DNA from: Phytopseudomonas argentinensis
GTDB taxonomy: Bacteria > Pseudomonadota > Gammaproteobacteria > Pseudomonadales > Pseudomonadaceae
NCBI RefSeq assembly: GCF_900113905.1
Contig: NZ_FORC01000003.1
Span: 372,001 to 436,000 of the forward strand
DNA length: 64,000 nt
Direction: 5' to 3'
Shown piece after piece: positions 52,434-61,393 of this stretch (positions are counted from its first letter, which is position 1; every line of letters starts with the position of its first letter). Both the position numbers and the translations under genes were made by a program. The notes under the pieces were generated by a model. That model was given only the letters and a program-made list of their open reading frames with translations. It searched no databases and was not told the DNA's origin.

Positions 52434-53477
52434 ATGAAATTCTCTTTGTTCGTCCACATGGAACGCTACGACCAGGAAGTCGGCCACCGTGAGCTCTTCG
52501 ATCAGTTGACCGAGCTCACCCTGTTGGCCGAGGCCGGCGGCTTCAGCACCGTGTGGGTTGGCGAGCACCACGCCATGGAATACACCATCTCGCCAAGCCC
52601 GATGCCGATCCTTGCCTATCTGGCGGCCCGTACCAGCACCATTCGCCTCGGCGCCGGCACCATCATCGCGCCGTTCTGGAACCCGATCCGCGTAGCCGGT
52701 GAGTGCGCCCTGCTCGACGTGATCAGCAACGGTCGCATGGAAGTGGGTCTTGCCCGCGGTGCCTACCAGTACGAGTTCGACCGCATGGCCGGTGGCATGC
52801 CGGCCAGCGATGGCGGCAAGTACCTGCGCGAGATGGTGCCGGTGGTCAAGGCGCTGTGGAAAGGCGACTACGCCCACGACGGCGAGATCTGGAAATTCCC
52901 CACCAGCACCTCGTCGCCCAAGCCGCTGCAGCAGCCGCTACCGCCCGTGTGGATCGCCGCCCGCGACCCGGACTCGCACAACTTCGCAGTGGCCAACGGC
53001 TGCAACGTGATGGTCACGCCGCTGATGAAAGGCGACGAGGAAGTGGTCGACCTGAACAACAAGTTCAACACCGCCCTGGCCAACAACCCTGGCGTGCCGC
53101 GCCCACAACTGATGGTGCTGCGCCACACCCACGTGCACCTGGCCGACGACCCGGAAGGCTGGAAGGTAGGCGCCGCGGCAATCTCGCGTTTCTACCGCAC
53201 CTTCGATGCCTGGTTCGGCAACAAGACCACCCCGGTCGACGGCCTGCTGGACCCGAGCCCTGAAGAGAAATTCAAGGAGCGCCCGGAGTTCGAGCTGGAG
53301 AACATCCGCAAGAACACCATGATCGGCACGCCCGAGGAAATCATCGCGCGCATTCGTCACTACCAGGAGCTGGGCGTCGACGAATTCAGCTTCTGGGCCG
53401 ACAACAGCCTGCCCTACGCCGAGAAGAAAAAGTCCCTGGAGCTTTTCATCCAGCACGTGGTGCCAGCCTTCCGCTGA
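52434..53477 (+). CDS. LLM-class (luciferase-like) flavin-dependent monooxygenase
   Basis: A 347-residue TIM-barrel protein of the bacterial luciferase-like family: LAEAGGFSTVWVGEHHAMEY near residues 32-52, IRLGAGTIIAPFWNPIRVA near 70-90, and ISNGRMEVGLARGAYQYEFD near 100-120, typical of the LuxA/RutA-like flavin site. Enzymes of this family use FMNH2 and oxygen, supplied by a separate reductase. GAGGAAAGC precedes the start. It has its own operator (site 4) and is followed by an NCS1 permease. The substrate is not known; relatives attack pyrimidines, pyridine, riboflavin and alkanesulfonates. Confidence 0.92.
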   Translation: MKFSLFVHMERYDQEVGHRELFDQLTELTLLAEAGGFSTVWVGEHHAMEYTISPSPMPILAYLAARTSTIRLGAGTIIAPFWNPIRVAGECALLDVISNGRMEVGLARGAYQYEFDRMAGGMPASDGGKYLREMVPVVKALWKGDYAHDGEIWKFPTSTSSPKPLQQPLPPVWIAARDPDSHNFAVANGCNVMVTPLMKGDEEVVDLNNKFNTALANNPGVPRPQLMVLRHTHVHLADDPEGWKVGAAAISRFYRTFDAWFGNKTTPVDGLLDPSPEEKFKERPEFELENIRKNTMIGTPEEIIARIRHYQELGVDEFSFWADNSLPYAEKKKSLELFIQHVVPAFR

Positions 53478-53748
53478 GCCCCGCCACCGCTGCACCGGCC
53501 ACGCCGGGCAGCGGTTTTCGCCAACCTGGCGATACGCAAAACCCTATCCGAATAAAGACAAGAAGTAGGTTTCCCATGGTGTTCCGCACAGCCCTGCTGC
53601 TCCACCCCTCCCCGTTCTCCGCCGCCTGCAAGCTGCCCCGCAGCAGGCGCAGCTGACTCGTTCAGCCACCCCACGCATCTATACCAACGGCCTGCCCCGC
53701 CCCACGCGGCGCTGCATGCCGTCGCCACCTTGCGCAGGAGAACCGTCC

Positions 53749-55143
53749 ATGTCCCAGCAAGAGCTCGTTGAAAGCAACAGTGTCGGCCAGGTGGCCGACG
53801 CCGACCGTCATGGCCGCGTCCGTGACCTGTTCACCCTGTGGTTCAGCACCAATATCGCGCCACTGCCCATCGTCACCGGTGCCATGGCCGTACAGGTGTT
53901 CCACCTCAACCTCGGCTGGGCGATCTGCGCCATCCTGGTCGGCCACCTGCTCGGCGGCATCGTGCTCGGCCTGGCTTCGGCCCAGGGCCCGCAGATGGGC
54001 CTGCCGCAGATGCTGCAGAGCCGCGGTCAGTTCGGCCGCTATGGCGCGCTGCTGGTAGTGGTGATCGCCGCCGTGCTGTACATCGGCTTCTTCATCTCCA
54101 ACTGCGTTTTGGCCGGCAAATCCATCCATAGCGTGGCGCCGGATCTGCCCCTGCCTGCCGCCGTGCTGATCGGCGCCTGCGCCGCGACGCTGATCGGCAT
54201 CCTCGGCTACAACTTCATCCACACCCTCAACCGTATCGGCACCTGGGTGATGGGCATCGGCCTGCTCGCCGGCTTCATCGCCCTGTTCGCCAACGGCCTG
54301 CCGGCGGACTTCGCCAGCCGTGGCGGCTTCAACCTGGCCGGCTGGCTGGCCATGGCCTCGCTGGGCGCCATCTGGCAGATCTCCTTCGCGCCCTACACCT
54401 CGGACTACTCGCGCTACCTGCCACGCGACGTGGGCATCTGGAAGCCCTTTATCGCCACTTACTGCGGCGCCGTGCTGGGCACTTCACTGTGCTTCATCTT
54501 CGGCACCCTGGTGGCGCTGTCGGTAAGCGCCGAGACCGATACCATGGAAGCGGTCAAGCAGAGTACCGGCGTGTTCGGCCCGGTGCTGATGCTGCTGTTC
54601 ATCCTCAGCATCATCAGCCACAACGCCCTGAACCTTTACGGCGCGGTGCTGGCGCTGATCACCTCGGTACAGACCTTCGCCGCCGACTGGGCACCGAGCC
54701 GCCAGGCCCGCGTGGCGCTCTCGGCGATCCTGCTGGTGGCCTGCTGCGTGGTCGCGGTGAGCGCACCAGCGGACTTCATCTCGCGCTTCATGCAGCTGAT
54801 CCTGGCGATGATGATCGTGCTGGTGCCCTGGGCGGTGATCAACCTTGCCGATTTTTACCTGGTGCAAAAGCAGCGCTACCACATCCCTTCGCTGTTCGAC
54901 GCCGGCGGCGGCATCTATGGGCGCTTCAACCCCAACGCGGTGAGCGCCTATGCCATCGGCATCCTGGTGCAGCTGCCGTTCGCGGTCACGCCGATCTACA
55001 CCGGGCCCATGGCCAGCAAACTGGACGGTGCCGACCTGTCCTGGCTGGTGGCGATCGTCGTCACCCTGCCGCTCTACCTGCTGCTGTCACGCCGCGATAC
55101 GGTCTACCGGCGCAAGCAGATCTCGGCGCTGTCGCGGGCCTGA
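53749..55143 (+). CDS. NCS1-family permease (cytosine permease-like)
   Basis: A 464-residue inner-membrane permease, about 12 hydrophobic segments, of the CodB branch of NCS1: LWFSTNIAPLPIVTGAMAVQ near the start, APYTSDYSRYLPRDVGIWKP in the middle and ILSIISHNALNLYGAVLALI later. CAGGAGAACCGTCC precedes the ATG at 53749. It follows the luciferase-like monooxygenase by 271 bases with no strong terminator between, so it may import the oxygenase substrate or a related N-heterocycle. It is distinct from the NCS1 permease at 43715. Confidence 0.9.
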   Translation: MSQQELVESNSVGQVADADRHGRVRDLFTLWFSTNIAPLPIVTGAMAVQVFHLNLGWAICAILVGHLLGGIVLGLASAQGPQMGLPQMLQSRGQFGRYGALLVVVIAAVLYIGFFISNCVLAGKSIHSVAPDLPLPAAVLIGACAATLIGILGYNFIHTLNRIGTWVMGIGLLAGFIALFANGLPADFASRGGFNLAGWLAMASLGAIWQISFAPYTSDYSRYLPRDVGIWKPFIATYCGAVLGTSLCFIFGTLVALSVSAETDTMEAVKQSTGVFGPVLMLLFILSIISHNALNLYGAVLALITSVQTFAADWAPSRQARVALSAILLVACCVVAVSAPADFISRFMQLILAMMIVLVPWAVINLADFYLVQKQRYHIPSLFDAGGGIYGRFNPNAVSAYAIGILVQLPFAVTPIYTGPMASKLDGADLSWLVAIVVTLPLYLLLSRRDTVYRRKQISALSRA

Positions 55144-55155
55144 TGGGTATAGTTG

Positions 55156-55187
55156 GCAAAGCCCCGCCGCTTGCGGTGCGGGGCTTG
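55156..55187 (+). terminator. Terminator-like hairpin after the NCS1 permease
   Basis: GCAAAGCCCCGC (55156-55167) pairs with GCGGGGCTTGC after a short loop. No long T run follows. Confidence 0.55.
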
Positions 55188-55313
55188 CGCTCATTCGCCC
55201 GAGTCGAGCCAGGCACGCTGCCGCGAAGTTTCACGTGGAACGCTGATTTCTATCGGTGACGTCCCATCGATAGCGTGGTCTATGCTGGCACTGCAGCCAA
55301 CAAACGAACGGCA

Positions 55314-56753
55314 ATGGAATTCGGCATCGAGCATTTCTTCGGTTACCTGATCGCGGCGATCCATGGGCTCGGTGCGCTCGCCGCCGTGCACGCGATCCTC
55401 ACCGTGCGCACCGCCCAAGGCGCCATCGCCTGGGCACTGTCGCTGTTCTTCATGCCCTACCTGACCCTGCTGCCCTACGTGATCTTCGGACGCAGCCGCT
55501 TCTACGCCTATATCGAGGCGCGCCGGATAGTCGACAAGCAGATGCACAAGGCCATGGCCTCGCTGGACTGGCGCCCCTGGGTGCAGGAGGCCATCGCCGC
55601 TGGTGAGTCAGAGGCTTACGGACAGCTGCGCGCGCTGCCGCGCCTGGGGCGCATGCCCTGCCTGGCGGGCAACCAGGTCAGCCTGCTGATCGATGGCAAG
55701 GCCACCTTCGAGGCGATCTTCCAGGCGATTGCCGAAGCGCATCAGGTGATCCTCATCCAGTTCTTCATCGTGCATGACGACAAGCTTGGCCGCCGCCTGC
55801 AGGAAGCCCTGCTCGAGCGCGCGGCGGCTGGCGTGCAGGTTTATTTTCTCTACGACGCGGTCGGCAGCCACGCCCTGCCGCGCCGCTATATCAAGTGCCT
55901 GCGCGAAGGCGGTGTGCACATGCACGCCTTCCCCACCGGCGGCGGCGTGCTCAATCGCTTTCAGCTGAATTTCCGCAACCATCGCAAGATCGTGGTGGTC
56001 GATGGCGGGCGCGGCTTTCTCGGCGGCCACAACGTTGGTGATGAATACCTGGGCGAGAAACCGCGCCTGTCACCCTGGCGCGACACCCACGTCGAGGTAC
56101 ATGGCCCGGCCGTGGCCTGCCTGCAGGAGTCCTTTGCCGAGGACTGGTTCTGGGCGACGCGCAAGCTGCCGCCACTGCTGCTACCCGAGCGCTACCCGGA
56201 CGAAGGCATGCTCTGCCAGGTGATCAGCAGCGGCCCGGCCGACGCCCAGGAAACCTGCTCGCTGCTGTTCGTGGAAATGCTCAACGCCGCCCGCGAGCGC
56301 ATCTGGCTGACCAGCCCCTACTTCATCCCCGACGAGGCGCTGTTCGCCGCCCTGCGCCTGGCCGTGCTGCGCGGCGTGGACGTGCGCATCCTGCTGCCCT
56401 CACGGCCGGATCACCGCATCGTCTATGCGGCCTCCAACCTGTTCGCCCTGGAAGCGCTGCGCGCCGGCGTACGGATCTTCCGCTACCTGCCGGGCTTCCT
56501 GCACCAGAAGGTCGCGCTGATCGATGGCGACATCGGCGTGGTCGGCAGCGCCAACCTGGACAACCGCTCGTTCCGCCTCAACTTCGAAATCACCCTGGTA
56601 ACGGTCGACCCGGAGTTCGCCCGCCAGGTCGAAGCGATGCTGCTGGAAGACTTCAGCCAGTCCCGCGAACTGATCGGCGCCGACCGCCGCGAAGTGCATC
56701 GCCTGCAACAGCTCGGTATGCGCGTAGCGCGGTTGATTTCGCCGATTCTCTGA
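55314..56753 (+). CDS. clsA: Cardiolipin synthase A
   Basis: A 479-residue phospholipase D-superfamily enzyme that condenses two phosphatidylglycerols into cardiolipin at the inner membrane. Two N-terminal hydrophobic segments (LIAAIHGLGALAAVHAIL and ALSLFFMPYLTLLPYVIF) precede two HKD motifs, NHRKIVVVDGG (about residue 222) and HQKVALIDGD (about residue 399), both intact. The start at 55314 gives the usual 479-residue length; an in-frame ATG at 55275 is less likely. Confidence 0.95.
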   Translation: MEFGIEHFFGYLIAAIHGLGALAAVHAILTVRTAQGAIAWALSLFFMPYLTLLPYVIFGRSRFYAYIEARRIVDKQMHKAMASLDWRPWVQEAIAAGESEAYGQLRALPRLGRMPCLAGNQVSLLIDGKATFEAIFQAIAEAHQVILIQFFIVHDDKLGRRLQEALLERAAAGVQVYFLYDAVGSHALPRRYIKCLREGGVHMHAFPTGGGVLNRFQLNFRNHRKIVVVDGGRGFLGGHNVGDEYLGEKPRLSPWRDTHVEVHGPAVACLQESFAEDWFWATRKLPPLLLPERYPDEGMLCQVISSGPADAQETCSLLFVEMLNAARERIWLTSPYFIPDEALFAALRLAVLRGVDVRILLPSRPDHRIVYAASNLFALEALRAGVRIFRYLPGFLHQKVALIDGDIGVVGSANLDNRSFRLNFEITLVTVDPEFARQVEAMLLEDFSQSRELIGADRREVHRLQQLGMRVARLISPIL

Positions 56754-57035
56754 AACGCGGGGTCACTGCCTCCGGCGGTTAACGAACCCGAGCCTCCATG
56801 CGCGCTCTCAGTTGGCGCTACGCCACGGTCGTCGAGTAAATCTCCCAGGACCTTTCCGGGTGACCGCGATCAAGGTCACGTCCGAGCACCGCTCAACTCG
56901 ATCAAAACACCTTTCTAAACGAATGATTCGCTCAAAAAATCGCGACAAGAGCCGATGTCCTCATTAAACATTTGATCGATTCAATCAATAGTGATATCAA
57001 TACTGACCAAAACAATCATAAAGACAGGATAAACC
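56754..57035. other. Gap with two inverted repeats before the aldolase operon
   Basis: No gene is seen. GTGACC (56860-56865) and GGTCAC (56874-56879) form a short inverted repeat, and TTGAT (56972-56976) mirrors ATCAA (56984-56988) within an AT-rich tract just before the operon. The second is a plausible operator or promoter zone. No regulator gene for the operon lies inside the window. Confidence 0.4.
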
Positions 57036-57911
57036 ATGAAATTCCACGGTATCGTCCCTGCCCTCGTCACACCCTTCAATGCGGCCCAGGAGGCCGATGA
57101 ACCGGCGCTTGCCGTGCTTATCGAGAGCCTTATCGCTGCAGGCGTGCACGGCCTGTTCGTGCTGGGCACCAATGGCGAGTTCTTCGCGCTCTCCGACGCC
57201 GAGAAAGTGCGCATTGCCAAACTGACCGTCGAGCTCGCCGCCGGCCGCGTGCCGGTTATCGCTGGCACTGGCGCCTTCGCCACTCGCGATGTGATCGAAC
57301 TGAACAAGAAGATGAGCGATGTGGGCGTTCAGGCCCTGTCGGTCATCACGCCGTTCTTCAATGCCGTCAGCCAGAGCGAACTGATCAATCACTACCAGCG
57401 CATCGGCGACGCCTCCGACCTGCCGATCATGCTCTACAACATCCCCGCCAAGACCGGCATGTCGATCGGCATCGGCGCGGTTGCCGCGCTTTCCCAGCAC
57501 CCGCAGATCAAGGGCATCAAGGACAGCGCCGGCAACTTCGACGCCCTGGTGCAGATGATGCGCTACCGCAGCGACGACTTCGCGGTGTTCGCCGGCACCG
57601 ACTCGCTCATCTACTGGAACCTGCTGGCCGGCGGTGACGGCGCGGTGGCGGCCACTGCCAACGCCGTACCCCATGTGGTGATGGAGATCTGGAACCAGTT
57701 CCAGGCCGGCAACCACGAAGCCGCCCGCGCCGCCCAGGAAGCCCTGCGCCCGCTGCGCGACGCCTTTGCCCTGGGCACCATGCCGTCCGTGCTGAAGAAG
57801 GCTACGGACCTGCTCAACGTGCCGGTCGGCCCCTGCCGCGCCCCCGTTGCCGCCCTTGATGAACAGACCGTGCACAAGCTCGAAGGCTTGCTGGCCGTCT
57901 ACCAACGCTGA
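57036..57911 (+). CDS. Dihydrodipicolinate synthase-family aldolase/lyase
   Basis: A 291-residue DapA-family TIM barrel. The Schiff-base lysine is in KGIKDSAGN (about residue 163), the catalytic tyrosine in MLYNIPAKTG (about 136), and the N-terminal GTNGEFFALS replaces the GTTGES of true DapA, indicating a catabolic 2-oxo-acid aldolase or dehydratase subgroup. It heads an operon with an iron alcohol dehydrogenase, DUF1537 kinase and PdxA2. It probably cleaves or dehydrates a sugar-acid-derived 2-oxo acid, with pyruvate as the usual product; the substrate is inferred only. Confidence 0.9.
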   Translation: MKFHGIVPALVTPFNAAQEADEPALAVLIESLIAAGVHGLFVLGTNGEFFALSDAEKVRIAKLTVELAAGRVPVIAGTGAFATRDVIELNKKMSDVGVQALSVITPFFNAVSQSELINHYQRIGDASDLPIMLYNIPAKTGMSIGIGAVAALSQHPQIKGIKDSAGNFDALVQMMRYRSDDFAVFAGTDSLIYWNLLAGGDGAVAATANAVPHVVMEIWNQFQAGNHEAARAAQEALRPLRDAFALGTMPSVLKKATDLLNVPVGPCRAPVAALDEQTVHKLEGLLAVYQR

Positions 57912-57925
57912 GCCGGAGGACCACC

Positions 57926-59086
57926 ATGTATCACTTCCAGACCGTCAAACACGTCGTCCACGGCCCCGACAGCCTCAATAGCCTGGCCGACAAACTGGCG
58001 CTGCTCGACAAACCACTGCAGCGCGTGGTGCTGGTCACCCAGAACGCCATGCACCAGTTGGGCGTCACCGAGCGCGTGGTCGCCCAGCTAGAGGCCAAAT
58101 CCATCGCCGTCACCGTGGTCGATGACGTCGAGATCGAGCCGACCCTGGAGAATATCGAAGGCGTATTCCGCCGCGCCGTGGCCCCTGCAGCACCCGATGC
58201 GCTGATCGCCATCGGCGGCGGCAGCGTGCTGGACGCCGCCAAGCTGTTCGCCGTGCTGCTCACCAACGACATGCCGCTACGCGACATGCTCGGCATCGAC
58301 AAGGTGCCCAATGCCGGCGCGCCCATGGTGCTGGTGCCAACCACCTCGGGCACCGGGTCGGAAGTCACTCCCAACGCCATCGTCACCCTGCCGGACGAAG
58401 AGCTGAAGATCGGCGTGGTCAGCCGTCACCTGCTGCCGACCCTGGTGATTCTCGATGCCACCCTGACCCTTGGATTGCCCAAGCCGATCACCGCCGCCAC
58501 CGGCATGGACGCCTTCACCCACTCGCTGGAGTCGTTCATTTCCACCAAGGCCAACCCCATCAGCGACACCTTTGCCCTGGAGTCGATGCGATTGATCGCC
58601 GGCAGCATCGTCGAGGCCTATCAGCAGCCCGGCTCGGTGCAGGCGCGCAGCGACATGCTGCTCGGCTCGATGTACGGCGGCCTGGCGCTGACCGCCGCCG
58701 GCACCGCTGCCGTGCACGCCCTGGCCTACCCGCTGGGCGGCAAGTTCCACGTCACCCACGGGGTGGCCAACGCCATGCTGCTGCCCCACGTGATGGCCTT
58801 CAACATGGATGCCTGCGCGCCACGCCTCAAGCGCGCTGCCTGCGTCTGCGGCCTGGCGCAAGATACGGACAGTGATGAAGTGGCCGCGCGCAAACTGATC
58901 GAGCAGATCAGCGCCTGGACCGCCACCCTGGAGATTCCCCAGAACCTGCGCGACTTCGGCGTGGCCGAGGAGCACCTGGCGGACATGGCCGTGGCGGCCT
59001 CCAAGGTCACCCGCCTGATGGTCAACAATCCCAAAGCACTCAGCCTGGACGACATCCAGCAGCTGTACCGGCGCCTGCTGCCATGA
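57926..59086 (+). CDS. Iron-containing alcohol dehydrogenase
   Basis: A 386-residue group III alcohol dehydrogenase. NAD-binding GGGSVLDAAKLFAVL near residue 95, VPTTSGTGSEVTPNAIV near 135, and the metal-binding histidines in HALAYPLGGKFHVTHGVANA near 265-285 are present. It starts 14 bases after the aldolase gene and overlaps the kinase gene by four bases. In this operon it may oxidise a hydroxy acid or reduce the aldehyde released by the aldolase. Confidence 0.93.
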   Translation: MYHFQTVKHVVHGPDSLNSLADKLALLDKPLQRVVLVTQNAMHQLGVTERVVAQLEAKSIAVTVVDDVEIEPTLENIEGVFRRAVAPAAPDALIAIGGGSVLDAAKLFAVLLTNDMPLRDMLGIDKVPNAGAPMVLVPTTSGTGSEVTPNAIVTLPDEELKIGVVSRHLLPTLVILDATLTLGLPKPITAATGMDAFTHSLESFISTKANPISDTFALESMRLIAGSIVEAYQQPGSVQARSDMLLGSMYGGLALTAAGTAAVHALAYPLGGKFHVTHGVANAMLLPHVMAFNMDACAPRLKRAACVCGLAQDTDSDEVAARKLIEQISAWTATLEIPQNLRDFGVAEEHLADMAVAASKVTRLMVNNPKALSLDDIQQLYRRLLP

Positions 59087-60330
59087 AACGCCCGCTGCTG
59101 GTGATCGCCGACGACCTGTCCGGCGCCGCCGATTGTGCGGCCGGCTTCGCACGCCACGTGGCCACCGAAGTGCTGCTGGACCCGCATGCCGAGCACCGCG
59201 CCCAGCCGGTGACCGCGATCGACCTGGACACCCGTCGTCTGCCGGCAGGCCAGGCCGCGCAGCGTAATCGCGCCGTGCTGGAAACCAGCACCTTGGCCAG
59301 CCACGGGCTGTACAAGAAGGTCGACTCGACCCTGCGCGGCAACCTGCTCAGCGAAGTTGCCGCGCTGCTGGGCAAGGGCATGGCCCTGGTCGCCCCCGCT
59401 TTCCCGGCCATGGGCCGTACCACCCTGGGGAGCGTGCAGTACGTCGAGGGCGTTGCCGTCGATCAGAGCGATGTCTGGCGCAACGAAGGCCTGTGCGGCA
59501 CCGCCAATCTGCTCGAACTGTTCGCCAGCGAGGGCCTGCAGTGCGCCGCCCTCACCCTCGAACAGGTACGCAGCGCCAAAGTGGCTGATTTGCTGGCGCA
59601 GCATCTGCAAAGCGGCACTCGGGTGCTGGTCTGCGATGCCGAACGCGATGCCGACCTGCAGGCGCTGGCCCTGGCCTCGGTCGAGCACGCCGATCAGCTG
59701 TTCTGGGTCGGTTCGGCCGGCCTCGCCCAGCACTTGCCCGCTGCGCTGGGGCTCGCATCGCGCACCGCGCCACCGCTGCCCCAGGCCGCGCTGCCGGTGC
59801 TGACAGTGGTCGGCAGCATGTCCCGGCATTCCCAGGCTCAAGCTGAGGTACTCGCCGAGCGCAGCGGCCAGCTCTGGCAACGCATCGAACCACAACTGTT
59901 ACTGGCGGCCGATGCGGTGGATCAGCGCGACGCATTGAGCGCTCGCCTGGCTGCTCAAGTGGCGGGCGGCAAAGACCTGTTGATCAGCCTCGAGCAGCGC
60001 GACCGCGATCCAGCCCAAGCGACATTGCTGGGCGCGCCCCTGGCGCAGGTGCTGCTGCCGGCCATCGCCAAAGCCGGCGCCCTGATCGCCACCGGCGGCG
60101 AAACCGCCCGCGCCCTCCTTACCGCTGCTGGCATCGACAGCCTGCAGCTCTACGGCGAACTGGCCCCCGGCGTGGTGCTGTCCAGCGCCCGCCAGCAGGG
60201 CCGCGAGCTGGCCATCGTCACCAAGGCCGGTGGCTTCGGCCAGCCGGACACCCTTTACCAGGCCTGGGCTCGCCTGCACGGCGCCAGCCATTCCCTGCCC
60301 CTCTCCGAGAAGGAAGCCCACCATGTCTGA
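59083..60330 (+). CDS. Four-carbon acid sugar kinase (DUF1537)
   Basis: A 415-residue kinase of the DUF1537/OtnK family: N-terminal VIADDLSGAADCAAGFARHV, then KKVDSTLRGNLLSEVAALL, and C-terminal ATGGETARALL and GFGQPDTL, typical of the ATP-binding half. Family members phosphorylate D-threonate, L-threonate, D-erythronate or 3-oxo-tetronates. It overlaps the upstream and downstream genes, so the operon is tightly coupled. Next to PdxA2 the expected reaction is phosphorylation at O4 of a four-carbon sugar acid. Confidence 0.92.
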   Translation: MKRPLLVIADDLSGAADCAAGFARHVATEVLLDPHAEHRAQPVTAIDLDTRRLPAGQAAQRNRAVLETSTLASHGLYKKVDSTLRGNLLSEVAALLGKGMALVAPAFPAMGRTTLGSVQYVEGVAVDQSDVWRNEGLCGTANLLELFASEGLQCAALTLEQVRSAKVADLLAQHLQSGTRVLVCDAERDADLQALALASVEHADQLFWVGSAGLAQHLPAALGLASRTAPPLPQAALPVLTVVGSMSRHSQAQAEVLAERSGQLWQRIEPQLLLAADAVDQRDALSARLAAQVAGGKDLLISLEQRDRDPAQATLLGAPLAQVLLPAIAKAGALIATGGETARALLTAAGIDSLQLYGELAPGVVLSSARQQGRELAIVTKAGGFGQPDTLYQAWARLHGASHSLPLSEKEAHHV

Positions 60331-61345
60331 ACGCCCCGTAATCGGCATCACCCTGGGCGATGCTGCCGGCGTCGGCCCGGAAATCATCATGAAGTCCCTG
60401 GCCCATGACAGCGTCTACGCCATGTGCCGACCGCTGGTCATCGGCGACGCCCGGCGCCTGGCCGATGCCAACCGCATCGTCGGCGGCAGCCTCGAGGTCA
60501 ACGCCATCGAGCATCCGCGTCAGGCACAGTTCCAGCCCGGCGTGGTGGACTGCATCGACCTCGACCTGATCCCTGACGACCTGCCATACGGCCAGCTCTC
60601 GGCGATCGCCGGCGACGCGGCCTTCCGTTACATCGAGCGCACCGTGCAGCTCACCGAAGCCGGTGAGCTCGACGCCATCTGCACCGCGCCGCTGAACAAG
60701 GAAGCCTTGCACGCCGGTGGGCATATCTTTCCCGGCCACACCGAAATGCTCGCCCACCTGACCGGCATCGAAGAGGTGTCGATGATGCTGATGACGCCGA
60801 CCCTGCGCGTCATCCACGTCACCACCCACATCGGCATCATCGACGCCATCGCCCGCATCGAGCCGGGTCTGGTGCGCCGCACCATCGAGCGTGCCCACGA
60901 GACCCTGGTACGCGCCGGCATCGACAACCCGCTGATCGCGGTGTGCGGCATCAACCCCCACGCCGGCGAGAACGGCCTGTTCGGCTACGGCGAGGAGGCC
61001 ACCAAGATCCAGCCGGCCATCGACGAGCTGCGCGCCCGCGGCTGGCGTGTGGAAGGCCCACTGCCGGCCGACACCCTGTTCTTCCGCGCCGGCCGTGGCG
61101 ACTTCGACGCGGTGGTCGCCATGTACCACGACCAGGGCCACGGCCCGGTGAAGGTCATGGGCCTGGAGGCCGGGGTCAACGTCACCATCGGCCTGCCGGT
61201 GATCCGCACCTCGGTCGACCACGGCACCGCTTTCGACATCGCCGGCAAGGGTATCGCCGATGAACGCAGCCTGATCGAGGCGCTGCGCCAGGCCGTGGAG
61301 CTGGCCACCCGTAAACGCAAGCAGCCGACTCCTGCCCACGCCTGA
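60323..61345 (+). CDS. pdxA2: PdxA2-type 4-phospho-sugar-acid dehydrogenase
   Basis: A 340-residue protein of the PdxA family: ITLGDAAGVGPEIIMKSLAH at the N-terminus, FPGHTEMLAHL, CGINPHAGENGLFGYGEE and MYHDQGHGPVKVMGLEAGVN with the metal-binding histidines. Beside DUF1537 kinases, PdxA2 proteins oxidise and decarboxylate 4-phospho-D-threonate or 4-phospho-D-erythronate to dihydroxyacetone phosphate, instead of making vitamin B6. The start at 60323 overlaps the kinase stop by eight bases; the frame upstream is open only within the kinase gene. Confidence 0.93.
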   Translation: MSERPVIGITLGDAAGVGPEIIMKSLAHDSVYAMCRPLVIGDARRLADANRIVGGSLEVNAIEHPRQAQFQPGVVDCIDLDLIPDDLPYGQLSAIAGDAAFRYIERTVQLTEAGELDAICTAPLNKEALHAGGHIFPGHTEMLAHLTGIEEVSMMLMTPTLRVIHVTTHIGIIDAIARIEPGLVRRTIERAHETLVRAGIDNPLIAVCGINPHAGENGLFGYGEEATKIQPAIDELRARGWRVEGPLPADTLFFRAGRGDFDAVVAMYHDQGHGPVKVMGLEAGVNVTIGLPVIRTSVDHGTAFDIAGKGIADERSLIEALRQAVELATRKRKQPTPAHA

Positions 61346-61393
61346 GTCATCCGAACTTCCTCACCAAGCCCTAGACAAGAACAATCGGAGCGA

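Noticed and set aside
52434..53477. RutA of the Rut pyrimidine pathway
   Set aside because: Family level agrees, but the rutB- and rutC-type partners are absent and the gene stands apart from the reductase. A specific RutA call is not supported.
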